Source of the DNA: CAJCIT01 sp963771305
GTDB taxonomy: Bacteria; Acidobacteriota; Terriglobia; Bryobacterales; Bryobacteraceae
Direction of reading: 5' to 3'
Assembly (NCBI GenBank): GCA_963771305.1
Contig: CAVYTS010000033.1
Coordinates: forward strand, 124,001-188,000
Length of the DNA: 64,000 nt
This document shows positions 17,231 to 25,007 of the stretch, piece by piece (position 1 is the stretch's first letter; each line of letters begins with the position of its first letter). The translations under genes were made by a program, and so were the position numbers. The notes under the pieces were generated by a model. It was not told where the DNA came from and did not search any database. It worked only from the letters and a program-made list of their open reading frames with translations.

Positions 17231-18592
17231 CTACTTGGTGACAGCCACGCAGTGCAATTCGAGCCCGACCGCCCAGCGCCGTTGAAACCCTTTCCAAACG
17301 GTCTGGTTGTCTTTGGGATCGCCCGTGCTGAAGTTCCCGCCCACGTTCTGGCCCGGCGGAACCGTCCACTTCCCATCGTTCGATTTCTCGATAGCGGGGT
17401 GTAAATAGGCCCAGCGTGACACGTCGCCCTTTAAGTAGACATCGAGAAACGCAGTGATGAAGTGCTGGTTGATGGCGTTGATGCGTTCGTGCCGCCATAC
17501 GGGCTCATCGAAGAATTCGCGCGTGACAAAGGAGCCCTTCGCCTCCGGAGGCGCGGGATTACCGCCGATATTGTGGCGGGCGTTCTCATAGACCAATAGA
17601 CAGCGGTCGGAGTTTACAGCGCCTTCGAAAGCGCGCTTGACGCCCAGTTCATAGCCCGAGATGTCATCCTGGTCGCCAACGAGGAACAGGGAGGGAATGC
17701 GAATGCCCGCCAACCCTTCGGCGTCCCAACTGTTGTAGGGCGGCTGCTGGCCCCAGGGAGAGATAGCGACAACCGCCCTCAGGTTTTGCAGGGCGCGTGC
17801 CGCAAACTTCGGTGAACCAGCAAGTAACCCTGCCGAGTATTCCGCGGGAAGTCCTTTCGCCAGGATGGAGTTCTTGCTGTAACCCGCGCCGGCACTCGCC
17901 AGTGCACCGTACCCGCCCATGGAGTAACCGACAATAGCGACATTCTCGGCGTCCAGCAATCCGTGCAGGAAGTTGCCGGGCTTGGAGGCCTGCTCCGTAA
18001 GAGCTCGTATGGCGAAGAGTTGATCGCTGGAACGATTGAACAAAGTACTGGGGAAGGGCTTGATGTCGCCCCACACGGAATCCGTGTGATCGATGGCGGC
18101 GACCACGTAGCCTTTGGACGCCAGGTTCTCTGTCAGGTACGTAAGAAAGGTGCGCGAGCCGGGGTAGCCGTGGGAAACGACGACAAGCGGAAACGACTTA
18201 CCGGAAACGGGCTGCGCATCACGCAGCGCCTTCCCAGCGGTGATGAATATCTTCGGGGCTCCGGGCGCCGGCGGAAGTGGCATGGCCGCCTCGTAGTAGG
18301 TTCGCTCCTCGGCGCCCGCCGGGATGGTCGCGGGGTACCAAACTTCGATTTTCAGAGGTCTGTCGTAGAGCGGGGCCTTGCCGGTCTTGGGATCGAGCTT
18401 CAGAATGTCAACCTGCTGCGGGTTGGCCAGGTCGACAGTGCGCACACCCACGGAGTAGGAGCCGCGCGCGGCAAGTTCAGGAGCGTCCACTGGAGGCACG
18501 CTGTAGAACGTGGTCTGCCCTTGCTGCGAGGAGCAGACAGCACTCAGGCAAACGAAGACGGTTATTATGGCGAACAGCCGGCGTGGACGCAT
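17231..18592 (-). CDS. Secreted alpha/beta hydrolase, dienelactone/PAF-acetylhydrolase-like
   Basis: The 453-residue protein has a signal peptide (1-22) and an alpha/beta hydrolase domain. Key points are the oxyanion strand 'PLVVVSHGYPGSRTF' near 138, the nucleophile elbow 'VAIVGYSMGGYGALASAG' (G-Y-S-M-G, near 215), and 'IRIPSLFLVGDQDDISG' carrying the probable catalytic Asp near 300. A histidine near 342 ('NARHNIGG') would complete the triad. It resembles periplasmic esterases related to platelet-activating-factor acetylhydrolase. The substrate is unknown. It lies 53 bp downstream of zapA on the same strand. Confidence 0.87.
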   Translation of the reverse strand: MRPRRLFAIITVFVCLSAVCSSQQGQTTFYSVPPVDAPELAARGSYSVGVRTVDLANPQQVDILKLDPKTGKAPLYDRPLKIEVWYPATIPAGAEERTYYEAAMPLPPAPGAPKIFITAGKALRDAQPVSGKSFPLVVVSHGYPGSRTFLTYLTENLASKGYVVAAIDHTDSVWGDIKPFPSTLFNRSSDQLFAIRALTEQASKPGNFLHGLLDAENVAIVGYSMGGYGALASAGAGYSKNSILAKGLPAEYSAGLLAGSPKFAARALQNLRAVVAISPWGQQPPYNSWDAEGLAGIRIPSLFLVGDQDDISGYELGVKRAFEGAVNSDRCLLVYENARHNIGGNPAPPEAKGSFVTREFFDEPVWRHERINAINQHFITAFLDVYLKGDVSRWAYLHPAIEKSNDGKWTVPPGQNVGGNFSTGDPKDNQTVWKGFQRRWAVGLELHCVAVTK

Positions 18593-18645
18593 CTAGACAT
18601 AGTGTCATCACAGCGATCATCCCGCCACTGTTTGGAAGCTGAAAG

Positions 18646-18975
18646 CTACTCGGCTTTGTTTGCGGAAGGCGCCAGTTCGGCGTCCAGTTGGTGAAGAAGT
18701 GTCGCCAAGCTTCGCGAGCGCTGATCGGCAGACTCCCGCAGCGCGTTCAGCTTGGCTTGAGAGTCACGGAGCTTATCGGCTAGATGCAGGCAAGCCAGAA
18801 CGGCGGTACGGGTGGAATCCAGGTTGCCACCACGCCGCGCAATGGATGACATCAGTTCATCTACCTCATGTGCCGTCTGGATCGTCTCTTCCGGGTCACC
18901 CGTCGTAGCGACCGTGTAAACCTGGTTGAGTATCGTGACGCGCACAGTCTGCTTACGGGATTCGGCGGCGTCCAT
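18646..18975 (-). CDS. zapA: Cell division protein ZapA
   Basis: ZapA bundles FtsZ filaments at midcell. The 109-residue sequence has the family's N-terminal domain 'VRVTILNQVYTVATTGDPEE', a helix 'AHEVDELMSSIARRGGNLDSTR' and a C-terminal coiled coil (about 60-100). Length is normal. It lies downstream of rpmI-rplT and a small coiled-coil gene; in many bacteria zapA instead follows pheST, which are absent here. Confidence 0.88.
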   Translation of the reverse strand: MDAAESRKQTVRVTILNQVYTVATTGDPEETIQTAHEVDELMSSIARRGGNLDSTRTAVLACLHLADKLRDSQAKLNALRESADQRSRSLATLLHQLDAELAPSANKAE

Positions 18976-19044
18976 TGACCACTAGGTTAGAACAACCCAG
19001 CCCGGAAGGTCTATCGCCGAACGGCGCTAGCCGGTCAAGATAGC

Positions 19045-19356
19045 CTAGACGTCGCTGAGCAGGTCCATCTGGCCAAGCAGCTTCTCGATGCGAGTCTTCA
19101 CCTGTTTGCGCTCGTTACGAAGCTCTTCCAGTTCCTGCGCCGCATTCTTCGCTTGCTGTTTGGCGGCCGTCAATTCCTGTTGCCCACCGGCGAGCTGTTT
19201 CATCGCGCCTTCATGCTCCTGCCGGGCTTCGGCAAGTTGCTCCTTCAGCGATTCGTTCTCCGCCCGTAAGGAGGAAAGGAGCTCCAGTACTCGTGCAATG
19301 CGGTGTTCCAGGCTGGCGAGAGTATCCGCGCCTTCTTCTACGACTTCAATGCTCAT
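19045..19356 (-). CDS. Small coiled-coil protein, ZapB-like
   Basis: A 103-residue, almost wholly alpha-helical protein with heptad-patterned residues from about 12 to 95, for example 'LEHRIARVLELLSSLRAENE' and 'ELEELRNERKQVKTRIEKLL'. This is the composition and size of ZapB-type FtsZ-ring partners. Its position 69 bp upstream of zapA on the same strand supports a division role. Coiled coils are weak evidence of homology, so the assignment rests on context. Confidence 0.72.
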   Translation of the reverse strand: MSIEVVEEGADTLASLEHRIARVLELLSSLRAENESLKEQLAEARQEHEGAMKQLAGGQQELTAAKQQAKNAAQELEELRNERKQVKTRIEKLLGQMDLLSDV

Positions 19357-19381
19357 AGTGGTTCACAAATACCAAGCGAAA

Positions 19382-19402
19382 GGCGCCAGATGTACTGGCG
19401 CC
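19382..19402 (-). terminator. GGCGCCAG palindrome downstream of rplT
   Basis: A perfect eight-base stem GGCGCCAG/CTGGCGCC with a five-base loop lies between rplT and the ZapB-like gene. On the minus strand it is followed by TTTCGCTT, so it may act as a weak intrinsic terminator or attenuator separating ribosomal protein genes from zap genes. Confidence 0.45.
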
Positions 19403-19460
19403 GATGTTGTCCCTGATCGTCAAATAACAAGCGGCTTTGGCCCGCAATTCTCAAACCTGA

Positions 19461-19829
19461 CTACTGCACTTGGGCCTGATGCGCGGCTATCGCCTTCTCC
19501 ACCAGCGTTTGGAAGCCGGTCGCATCGTTGATGGCGATATCCGCCAGAACCTTGCGGTTCAGATCGATGCCCGCACGCTTCAGCCCGTTGATGAACTTGC
19601 TGTAAGATATCTGCGAACTACGGCAGGCGGCATTGATACGCACGATCCAGAGAGAGCGGAAGTTACGCTTCTTCAGACGGCGGCCAACATAGCCATATCG
19701 GAGAGCCTTTTCGACCGCTTCCTGCGCGGACCGGTTCAGCTTTGACTTGGTGAGAAAGTAACCCTTCGCTAAGCGCAGGGTTTTGTGGCGATAATCTCGC
19801 CGGCTGGTTCCTCTTTTTACTCTAGGCAC
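19461..19829 (-). CDS. rplT: 50S ribosomal protein L20
   Basis: 122 residues beginning 'PRVKRGTSRRDYRHKTLRLA' after a GTG start, with the RNA-binding helix 'VGRRLKKRNFRSLWIVRINAA' and C-terminal 'SKFINGLKRAGIDLNRKVLA', all diagnostic of L20. AAGGAGAAAA precedes the GTG at 19829. L20 binds 23S rRNA early in 50S assembly and represses the rpmI-rplT message in several bacteria. It follows rpmI by about 100 bp. Confidence 0.98.
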   Translation of the reverse strand: MPRVKRGTSRRDYRHKTLRLAKGYFLTKSKLNRSAQEAVEKALRYGYVGRRLKKRNFRSLWIVRINAACRSSQISYSKFINGLKRAGIDLNRKVLADIAINDATGFQTLVEKAIAAHQAQVQ

Positions 19830-19930
19830 GTTTTCTCCTTATTTGAGTGATCGCCGGTTGGCCGGCGGTTGGGAGAGGTGACAGGCACGTGCGGCGCGCT
19901 GGACCCACTCCAAAATGCTTTTCGCCGACC

Positions 19931-20125
19931 CTAGTAGGGAAGCATGGACCGCAGCTTGGCTTGATCGGTCGAATCCGCGACGACCGTTTGGCGCAGCTTG
20001 CGCTTCCGGGAGCGGGTCTTGGAGGTCAAGATGTGACGCGCTTTGGCATGTCCGCGGGTGATCTTGCCGGTTCCCGTCTTCTTGAACCGTTTAGACGCAC
20101 CTTTATGTGTCTTTAACTTGGGCAT
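19931..20125 (-). CDS. rpmI: 50S ribosomal protein L35
   Basis: A 64-residue basic protein, 'PKLKTHKGASKRFKKTGTGK' at the N-terminus and 'RSRKRKLRQTVVADSTDQAK' later, the typical L35 sequence. AGGA lies upstream of the ATG. Usually infC precedes rpmI; here the upstream neighbour is an arginase-fold gene, so infC is elsewhere or lost from this locus. Confidence 0.97.
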   Translation of the reverse strand: MPKLKTHKGASKRFKKTGTGKITRGHAKARHILTSKTRSRKRKLRQTVVADSTDQAKLRSMLPY

Positions 20126-20201
20126 ATGAATTCCTGAGCTTCCGGGTTATTGCGAGACGCAGACCTGCACTCGCCTCTACAGGGATGTAACTGTAGCGGA
20201 A

Positions 20202-21140
20202 CTACTCTGAAAGTATAGCATGGCCGAAAGAGGCCCCTGCCGCGCGACTTTCAGCTTCTATAGAAGCCCCTCGCGCATTCAACGCGCCCACGCAAGCGAG
20301 CAAAAGTCTGCCCGCTGCCTTCGCCCCTTCTTCGTCACTGTCAGCCGCCGGTTCGTACGAAGCAAAACCGATGGCGCCAATCGGCAGGCGCAAGGCAAAT
20401 TCACGAACAATCGACGCGATCTGCTCCACGCTTAAGCCGCCCGGCGAGGTCCAACTGTTCCAGGAGGCAATGCTGGAATCCAGGGCGTCGAGATCGAAAT
20501 GGATATATAGCGAGGTGCAGTGGCGCGCCGCTTCGGCGGCAGTCTTCAGAGCCCCTAAGTGGGCCTCTTGCCGCACCGATTCGGCCCGAATGACGTGGAT
20601 GCCCGACCGCCCAAGGTTTTGTTCTTCTTTGGCTCCCAGTTGCCGTACGCCCACCAGGGTGATGTGCTGCGGCGGAATTGGGCTGAATCGAACAATCTGC
20701 TCCGACAGATTGCGCCAGCAGGCACCCGTGCCGATCGCGAGCCCCATGCCGTCCAGGAATCCGCTGCGGGTGGTTTCGGGTGTTTCAAATTCACCGTGGG
20801 CATCGAACCACAGAACCGCCGTTGACGACGTGCCGAGTCCGGCGATGGTTCCCAGTGCGCCATTGCAATTACCACTGAGGACAACCGACGCACCGCCGAG
20901 CGCGTGAACTGCCGAAACCCGTTCCGAGATTTGGCTGGCGAGCGTGAATGTGCTGCGGATCTCGGCCATGTGCTCATCGCGGCACTCCAGAATCTCGCAT
21001 GTGTCCGCGAGGCCCAGCCCCGAGACAATCTCATGCAGGCCGGCGCCAAGCAAGGCGGACGGACCACGACCCATGCGTTCCTGCTTGCGACCGGAGTCGT
21101 AAGGAACGGCCAGAAAGTGAAAATGCATTGATCGGTCCAT
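20202..21140 (-). CDS. Arginase/agmatinase-fold protein with altered metal site
   Basis: A 312-residue ureohydrolase-superfamily protein. Two of the three metal-binding motifs are good: 'WFDAHGEFETPET' (D113, H115, E117) and 'IHFDLDALDSS' (D216, D218). The first motif, normally GGDHS, reads S-G-N-C92-N, so the usual His ligand is Cys. An arginase-like subfamily with 'GNCN' at this place exists in other phyla to my knowledge, so this may be a natural variant rather than an inactive enzyme. The start overlaps the stop of the purine nucleoside phosphorylase by one base (TAATG), so they are coupled. Substrate unknown; a guanidino compound is the family expectation. Confidence 0.82.
   Translation of the reverse strand: MDRSMHFHFLAVPYDSGRKQERMGRGPSALLGAGLHEIVSGLGLADTCEILECRDEHMAEIRSTFTLASQISERVSAVHALGGASVVLSGNCNGALGTIAGLGTSSTAVLWFDAHGEFETPETTRSGFLDGMGLAIGTGACWRNLSEQIVRFSPIPPQHITLVGVRQLGAKEEQNLGRSGIHVIRAESVRQEAHLGALKTAAEAARHCTSLYIHFDLDALDSSIASWNSWTSPGGLSVEQIASIVREFALRLPIGAIGFASYEPAADSDEEGAKAAGRLLLACVGALNARGASIEAESRAAGASFGHAILSE
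20212..20220 (-). promoter_or_regulatory. Possible extended -10 promoter for rpmI-rplT
   Basis: On the minus strand TGC-TATACT forms an extended -10 element inside the 3' end of the arginase-fold gene. It would give a leader of about 80 bases before rpmI that contains a small hairpin (CTACAG/CTGTAG, 20177-20196). No convincing -35 box is seen, which extended -10 promoters tolerate. Confidence 0.35.
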
Positions 21141-21958
21141 TAAAGCAGTTTCGGCAACAAATTGCGAAGGAATTCCTGAAATCGGGCCGCAACGCGGTTG
21201 CCCACGTCAGTGACGTCATCCTGAGACAGCTTATTTGACGTAAGTCCAGCCGCGATGTTCGTAACACAGGAGACGCCCAGAACCTCCAACCCAAGATAAT
21301 TGGCAAAGATTGCCTCGGCCACAGTCGACATGCCGACGAGATCAGCACCAATGGTCCGAAGGTAGCGGATTTCCGCAGGCGTTTCATAGCTGGGACCGAG
21401 CAGCGCTGCATAGACGCCCTCGCCCAGCCTGAACCCCTGTGCCGCAGCCGTATCTTTGGCCAGTGTGCGGAGGCGCTTTGAATAGACCTCGCTCATGTCC
21501 GGAAAGCGAGGTCCCAGTGAATCGTCATTGGGACCAACCAGCGGATTCACGTTTTGCAGGTTGATGTGGTCGGTGATTAGCACCAACCCACCTTCGGCCA
21601 AGGCGGAGTTGATGCCGCCTGCCGCGTTTGTTAGCACCAGCCGCTTGATTCCCAAGGCGTGAAGAAGGCGCACACCGCTGACGGTTTGTTGGGCCGTGTA
21701 ACCCTCATAAAGATGGAATCGCCCAGCCATGATTGCCACGGCGATTTCGGAGCCCCGCGCGCTGGGTAGTGTGCCGATGACGAATTCGCCCTTGTGCCCG
21801 ATCGCGGTGGAAACCGGAAGCCCTGGAATCTCGGCATATGGAATTCGAACGGCCTCTTCGAGAGACTCGGCAAACGCGCCCAGCCCGCTGCCCAGAACGA
21901 CGCCGATCTGCGGCCGGAGAAACGATTTCGATTGTACGAACCGGACTGCGTTCTGCAT
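21140..21958 (-). CDS. Purine-nucleoside phosphorylase (trimeric PNP-I type)
   Basis: 272 residues. Motifs are 'IGVVLGSGLGAFAESLE' (phosphate-binding loop near 20), 'ATSTAIGHKGEF'-like 'VSTAIGHKGEFVIGTL', 'AGRFHLYEGYTAQQ', 'LVLTNAAGGIN' and 'VGMSTVAEAIFANYLG', all in the order of the PNP/MTAP family. It cleaves purine ribonucleosides to base and ribose-1-phosphate for salvage. It is cytoplasmic, and its stop codon overlaps the next gene's start. Confidence 0.94.
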   Translation of the reverse strand: MQNAVRFVQSKSFLRPQIGVVLGSGLGAFAESLEEAVRIPYAEIPGLPVSTAIGHKGEFVIGTLPSARGSEIAVAIMAGRFHLYEGYTAQQTVSGVRLLHALGIKRLVLTNAAGGINSALAEGGLVLITDHINLQNVNPLVGPNDDSLGPRFPDMSEVYSKRLRTLAKDTAAAQGFRLGEGVYAALLGPSYETPAEIRYLRTIGADLVGMSTVAEAIFANYLGLEVLGVSCVTNIAAGLTSNKLSQDDVTDVGNRVAARFQEFLRNLLPKLL

Positions 21959-22007
21959 CTCCTCAGAGTAGCCTTGTGTTTTGATGAAAATGTATTGCCG
22001 ACCTTAA

Positions 22008-23792
22008 ATGACAAAGTCGCCACTACAATCTGAGACAACTGCGATCCCTTTCATTCAGCGCAGCTGGAACTATTTCGCGAAGTGGGCGCACGACCTGCGG
22101 CAACGCGAGGGCCAGCTCTTCCTGGTACTTTCGCTGGTCATCGGAGCGTTGGTAGGCGTGATCGTTGTCGCCTTCATCCTGGTGACCGAGAACCTGGGCT
22201 CGCGCATGTACCCGCATGGCGGCGCCGCTTGGCGGCGGCTGGTGACGCCGGTGGTGGGCGCTCTTTTCTCTGGCTTTTTGCTCCAGCGGTTCTTTCCCGA
22301 CGCGCGCGGCAGCGGCATCCCTCAAACCAAAGTGGCGCTGTTCATTCAAGGCGGGCGAATAAGAATGCGCACCATCTTCGGAAAGTTCCTTTGTTCTTCG
22401 GTGTCACTTGCAAGTGGCCTCGCGTTGGGTCGAGAAGGACCTTCGGTGCAAATCGGGGCGGGCGTCGCATCGGTGATTGGCCAGCGCCTCCATCTGCCGC
22501 CGGAACGATTGAAGCAGTTGTTGCCCGTGGGAGCCGCGGCCGCGCTCGCGGCGGCATTCAACACACCCATCGCCGCCGTGCTGTTCTCACTTGAAGAAAT
22601 CATGGGCGATTTGCACGCGCCCCTACTGGGATCAGTGGTGCTCAGTGCGGCAACCTCGTGGGTAGTACTTCACCTCTTCCTAGGAGACGAACCTCTGTTT
22701 CATGTGCCGGCCTACCATTTGACGCACCCCGGTGAATTCGTCGCATACGCCATTCTTGGCCTCGCGGGTGGTCTTCTTTCTGTTGCCTTTACCAAACTCA
22801 CGCTCTATTGGAGGCTGCAGTGCCGCCGGCTTCCCGCATGGACCATCTGGTTTCAGCCGGCCCTGGGGGGTCTGTTGGTGGGCGTGCTGGCAATATTTGT
22901 CCCGGATGTGCTCGGCGTCGGCTATGAGTTCGTGGGCCACGTTTTAAGCGGAAACTTCGTGCTCAAAACGGTCGCTTTGCTGGTGGTCTTGAAGCTTGTG
23001 GCTACCGCCGGGTGCTACGCAACCGGGAATGCGGGGGGCATATTCGGACCAAGCCTCTTTCTCGGCGCGATGCTTGGCGCCGGCTTTGGAAGCATTTTGC
23101 ATCAGTGGCTCCCTCTGTACACGTCCACTGCGGGAGCTTACGCATTGGTGGGAGCAGGCGTCACATTCGCCGGCATTATCCGCACGCCCCTGACCAGTGT
23201 TTTTATGATCTTCGAGTTGACGCGGGACTATTCCATTGTCGTCCCGCTGATGATCGCGAATCTGACCAGTTTCTACCTTTCCAAGCGACTGCAACCGAAG
23301 GCGATTTACGAAGCGCTGGCCGAGCAGGACGGAATCCATCTGCCGCACGGCGAAGCCGGACGAAAACACACGCGAAGGGTAATCAGCGATCTCATGCGGC
23401 CCAGCCCGCCTTTGATTGACCCGCAGACGAAAGTTCGCGACCTGGAGCCTCATATCGACGCGTACTTTGTCGGCAAGGACGAGCTGCTTTGGGGAATCGT
23501 GTCCGCAGAAGATCTGGCGGATGTTGGCGATGCAGATGAAAGGCCGGTCGCCGACCTGGTCAAAACGGACTTGCGGAACGCGGACCTGCTCTCAGAGCCG
23601 ACCTTTCCTCACGTGCATGAAGATCAAACCGCTGCCACGGCACTGGAGCGGATGTCAGCTCACCATCTGACTGTATTGCCGGTGGTGGACCGTGCCAATG
23701 TCAGGTGGATGAAAGGAATTGTAGACTTCGACGATCTCGTTGAGTCCTACGGAGTGGGACGACGACTTGAGAAGTCTCGCTCTCGCTCCTAA
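22008..23792 (+). CDS. ClC-family chloride channel/antiporter with C-terminal CBS-type domain
   Basis: A 594-residue membrane protein with the three selectivity motifs: 'GSGIPQTKVALF' (near 104), 'LGREGPSVQIGAG' (near 140) and 'GNAGGIFGPSLFLGA' (near 340). The pore part covers about residues 25-430; the rest forms a soluble domain of CBS type ('VISDLMRPSPPLID', 'HHLTVLPVVDR'). Whether it is a channel or a 2Cl-/H+ exchanger depends on the gating and proton glutamates; the gating Glu in GREGP is present. It starts 49 bp from the divergent phosphorylase gene. Confidence 0.93.
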   Translation: MTKSPLQSETTAIPFIQRSWNYFAKWAHDLRQREGQLFLVLSLVIGALVGVIVVAFILVTENLGSRMYPHGGAAWRRLVTPVVGALFSGFLLQRFFPDARGSGIPQTKVALFIQGGRIRMRTIFGKFLCSSVSLASGLALGREGPSVQIGAGVASVIGQRLHLPPERLKQLLPVGAAAALAAAFNTPIAAVLFSLEEIMGDLHAPLLGSVVLSAATSWVVLHLFLGDEPLFHVPAYHLTHPGEFVAYAILGLAGGLLSVAFTKLTLYWRLQCRRLPAWTIWFQPALGGLLVGVLAIFVPDVLGVGYEFVGHVLSGNFVLKTVALLVVLKLVATAGCYATGNAGGIFGPSLFLGAMLGAGFGSILHQWLPLYTSTAGAYALVGAGVTFAGIIRTPLTSVFMIFELTRDYSIVVPLMIANLTSFYLSKRLQPKAIYEALAEQDGIHLPHGEAGRKHTRRVISDLMRPSPPLIDPQTKVRDLEPHIDAYFVGKDELLWGIVSAEDLADVGDADERPVADLVKTDLRNADLLSEPTFPHVHEDQTAATALERMSAHHLTVLPVVDRANVRWMKGIVDFDDLVESYGVGRRLEKSRSRS

Positions 23793-23881
23793 CTAACAGC
23801 ACGCGCTTTCACAACTGACCGACAGTTCAGCACAGAACCGCGCGCGTCAGCAAGCGGAAACTCGGCAATGTCGAGAGGGCC

Positions 23882-24856
23882 TCAGTCGCCCTTCGTCACC
23901 GGCCTGACGTAAACCTTCGCCGCCGAGGTTAACTTGACCCCGGCAAGTTCCGTCTTGACGCGAACGTCTTCCAGCGCGGCTTTTGTCCCGTCGTTAGTTG
24001 ATTCAAACACAATCCGGTATTGATTGTTGAGCTGTTGCTTGAAGTCGTCGAGATACGGTATCAACGAAACCGGCGTGGTGAAGCCTTGATTGTAGGCGAG
24101 TCCTCCGGTCTGTTCAGCAACAATGCTCAACTTACTCTGGCCCTGGCTAACTCCATAAATAGACCGGTCAAGTCCACCTTTTCCCGAGAGGTAAATCGAG
24201 TAGACCTGAAGGCCCGCCCGCTGCGCATCCGCAACCGAAGCCTGCAAGTAGATGTCGTTCGACATATCCACGCTTGTGTCATACGGATCGATGCCATCCG
24301 TTAGCAACAGCACAATCCGACGCACGTTGGAACTCGGCGCAACTGGCCAGTGTTTTGCGAGGTCCGATAGCGCAAAGTAAGGGCTGGCATTCGAACCTAC
24401 CGAGCCGCCCGGCAAGCTCACAGCTTTGGCCGCGGCTTCATGATCGGTCGTAAAGCGTTCGGCCAACTGGACTCTGCCGTTCGTCATGTAACCAACCGCA
24501 ACACTGGCATTGGGAGGAAGAGATCTCATAAAACCCTGCAACTCGGCAATATGTGATCCGATCGCATTGGTGCGCGATGAACTGTCGAACACAACGAAGA
24601 GTTGCATCGCGGCATCCTGCCCTTTCAGCGCCGACCATGAGACGACGTTGGCTCGGTGTCCATTCTCGTACACCGCTACATCTTGCTTCTCAACATCCGG
24701 AGCAGGCTCGTCGTGATGCTTCGATTGCACTGTGACAATCATTTGAGCCGTAGTGCGGTCGTCCGTATTCTCGGAGGCAGCGGCGCGCCCCGGCAGGTTC
24801 GCAACACAGATCATAGCGGCGAGCGCGGCTGAGCCAAACACAATAGATCGCTTCAT
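23882..24856 (-). CDS. Secreted VWFA-domain protein of the acidobacterial type
   Basis: 324 residues with a signal peptide (1-27). The domain starts 'IVTVQSKHHDEPAPDVEKQD' and 'VAVYENGHRANVVSW', then the metal-ion-dependent adhesion site 'LFVVFDSSSRTN' (DxSxS, near 100) and 'IVLLLTDGIDPYDT' near 195. This layout corresponds to the 'VWFA-related Acidobacterial' family, numerous in Solibacter-like genomes and of unknown function; it supports the taxonomic guess. I chose ATG 24856 because the signal peptide starts there. Confidence 0.88.
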   Translation of the reverse strand: MKRSIVFGSAALAAMICVANLPGRAAASENTDDRTTAQMIVTVQSKHHDEPAPDVEKQDVAVYENGHRANVVSWSALKGQDAAMQLFVVFDSSSRTNAIGSHIAELQGFMRSLPPNASVAVGYMTNGRVQLAERFTTDHEAAAKAVSLPGGSVGSNASPYFALSDLAKHWPVAPSSNVRRIVLLLTDGIDPYDTSVDMSNDIYLQASVADAQRAGLQVYSIYLSGKGGLDRSIYGVSQGQSKLSIVAEQTGGLAYNQGFTTPVSLIPYLDDFKQQLNNQYRIVFESTNDGTKAALEDVRVKTELAGVKLTSAAKVYVRPVTKGD

Positions 24857-25007
24857 ATAACTACGCCTATTAGTGTGATTACCGAAGCCGGCTCGGCGTT
24901 CCATCTATTTGCCCCCGCGCCGGACTAATACCGTTTGATTAGTGTGGGGCACGATGGAATCCTGCAGGCCGGTTGTTAAGCGGTCCGCTCGTTACGACAC
25001 TCTCCCA

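Noticed and set aside
24867..24945. Repeated ATTAGTGTG and palindrome ACTAAT...ATTAGT upstream of the VWFA gene
   Set aside because: Short and only two copies; could be a regulator site but the evidence is too thin to call an operator.
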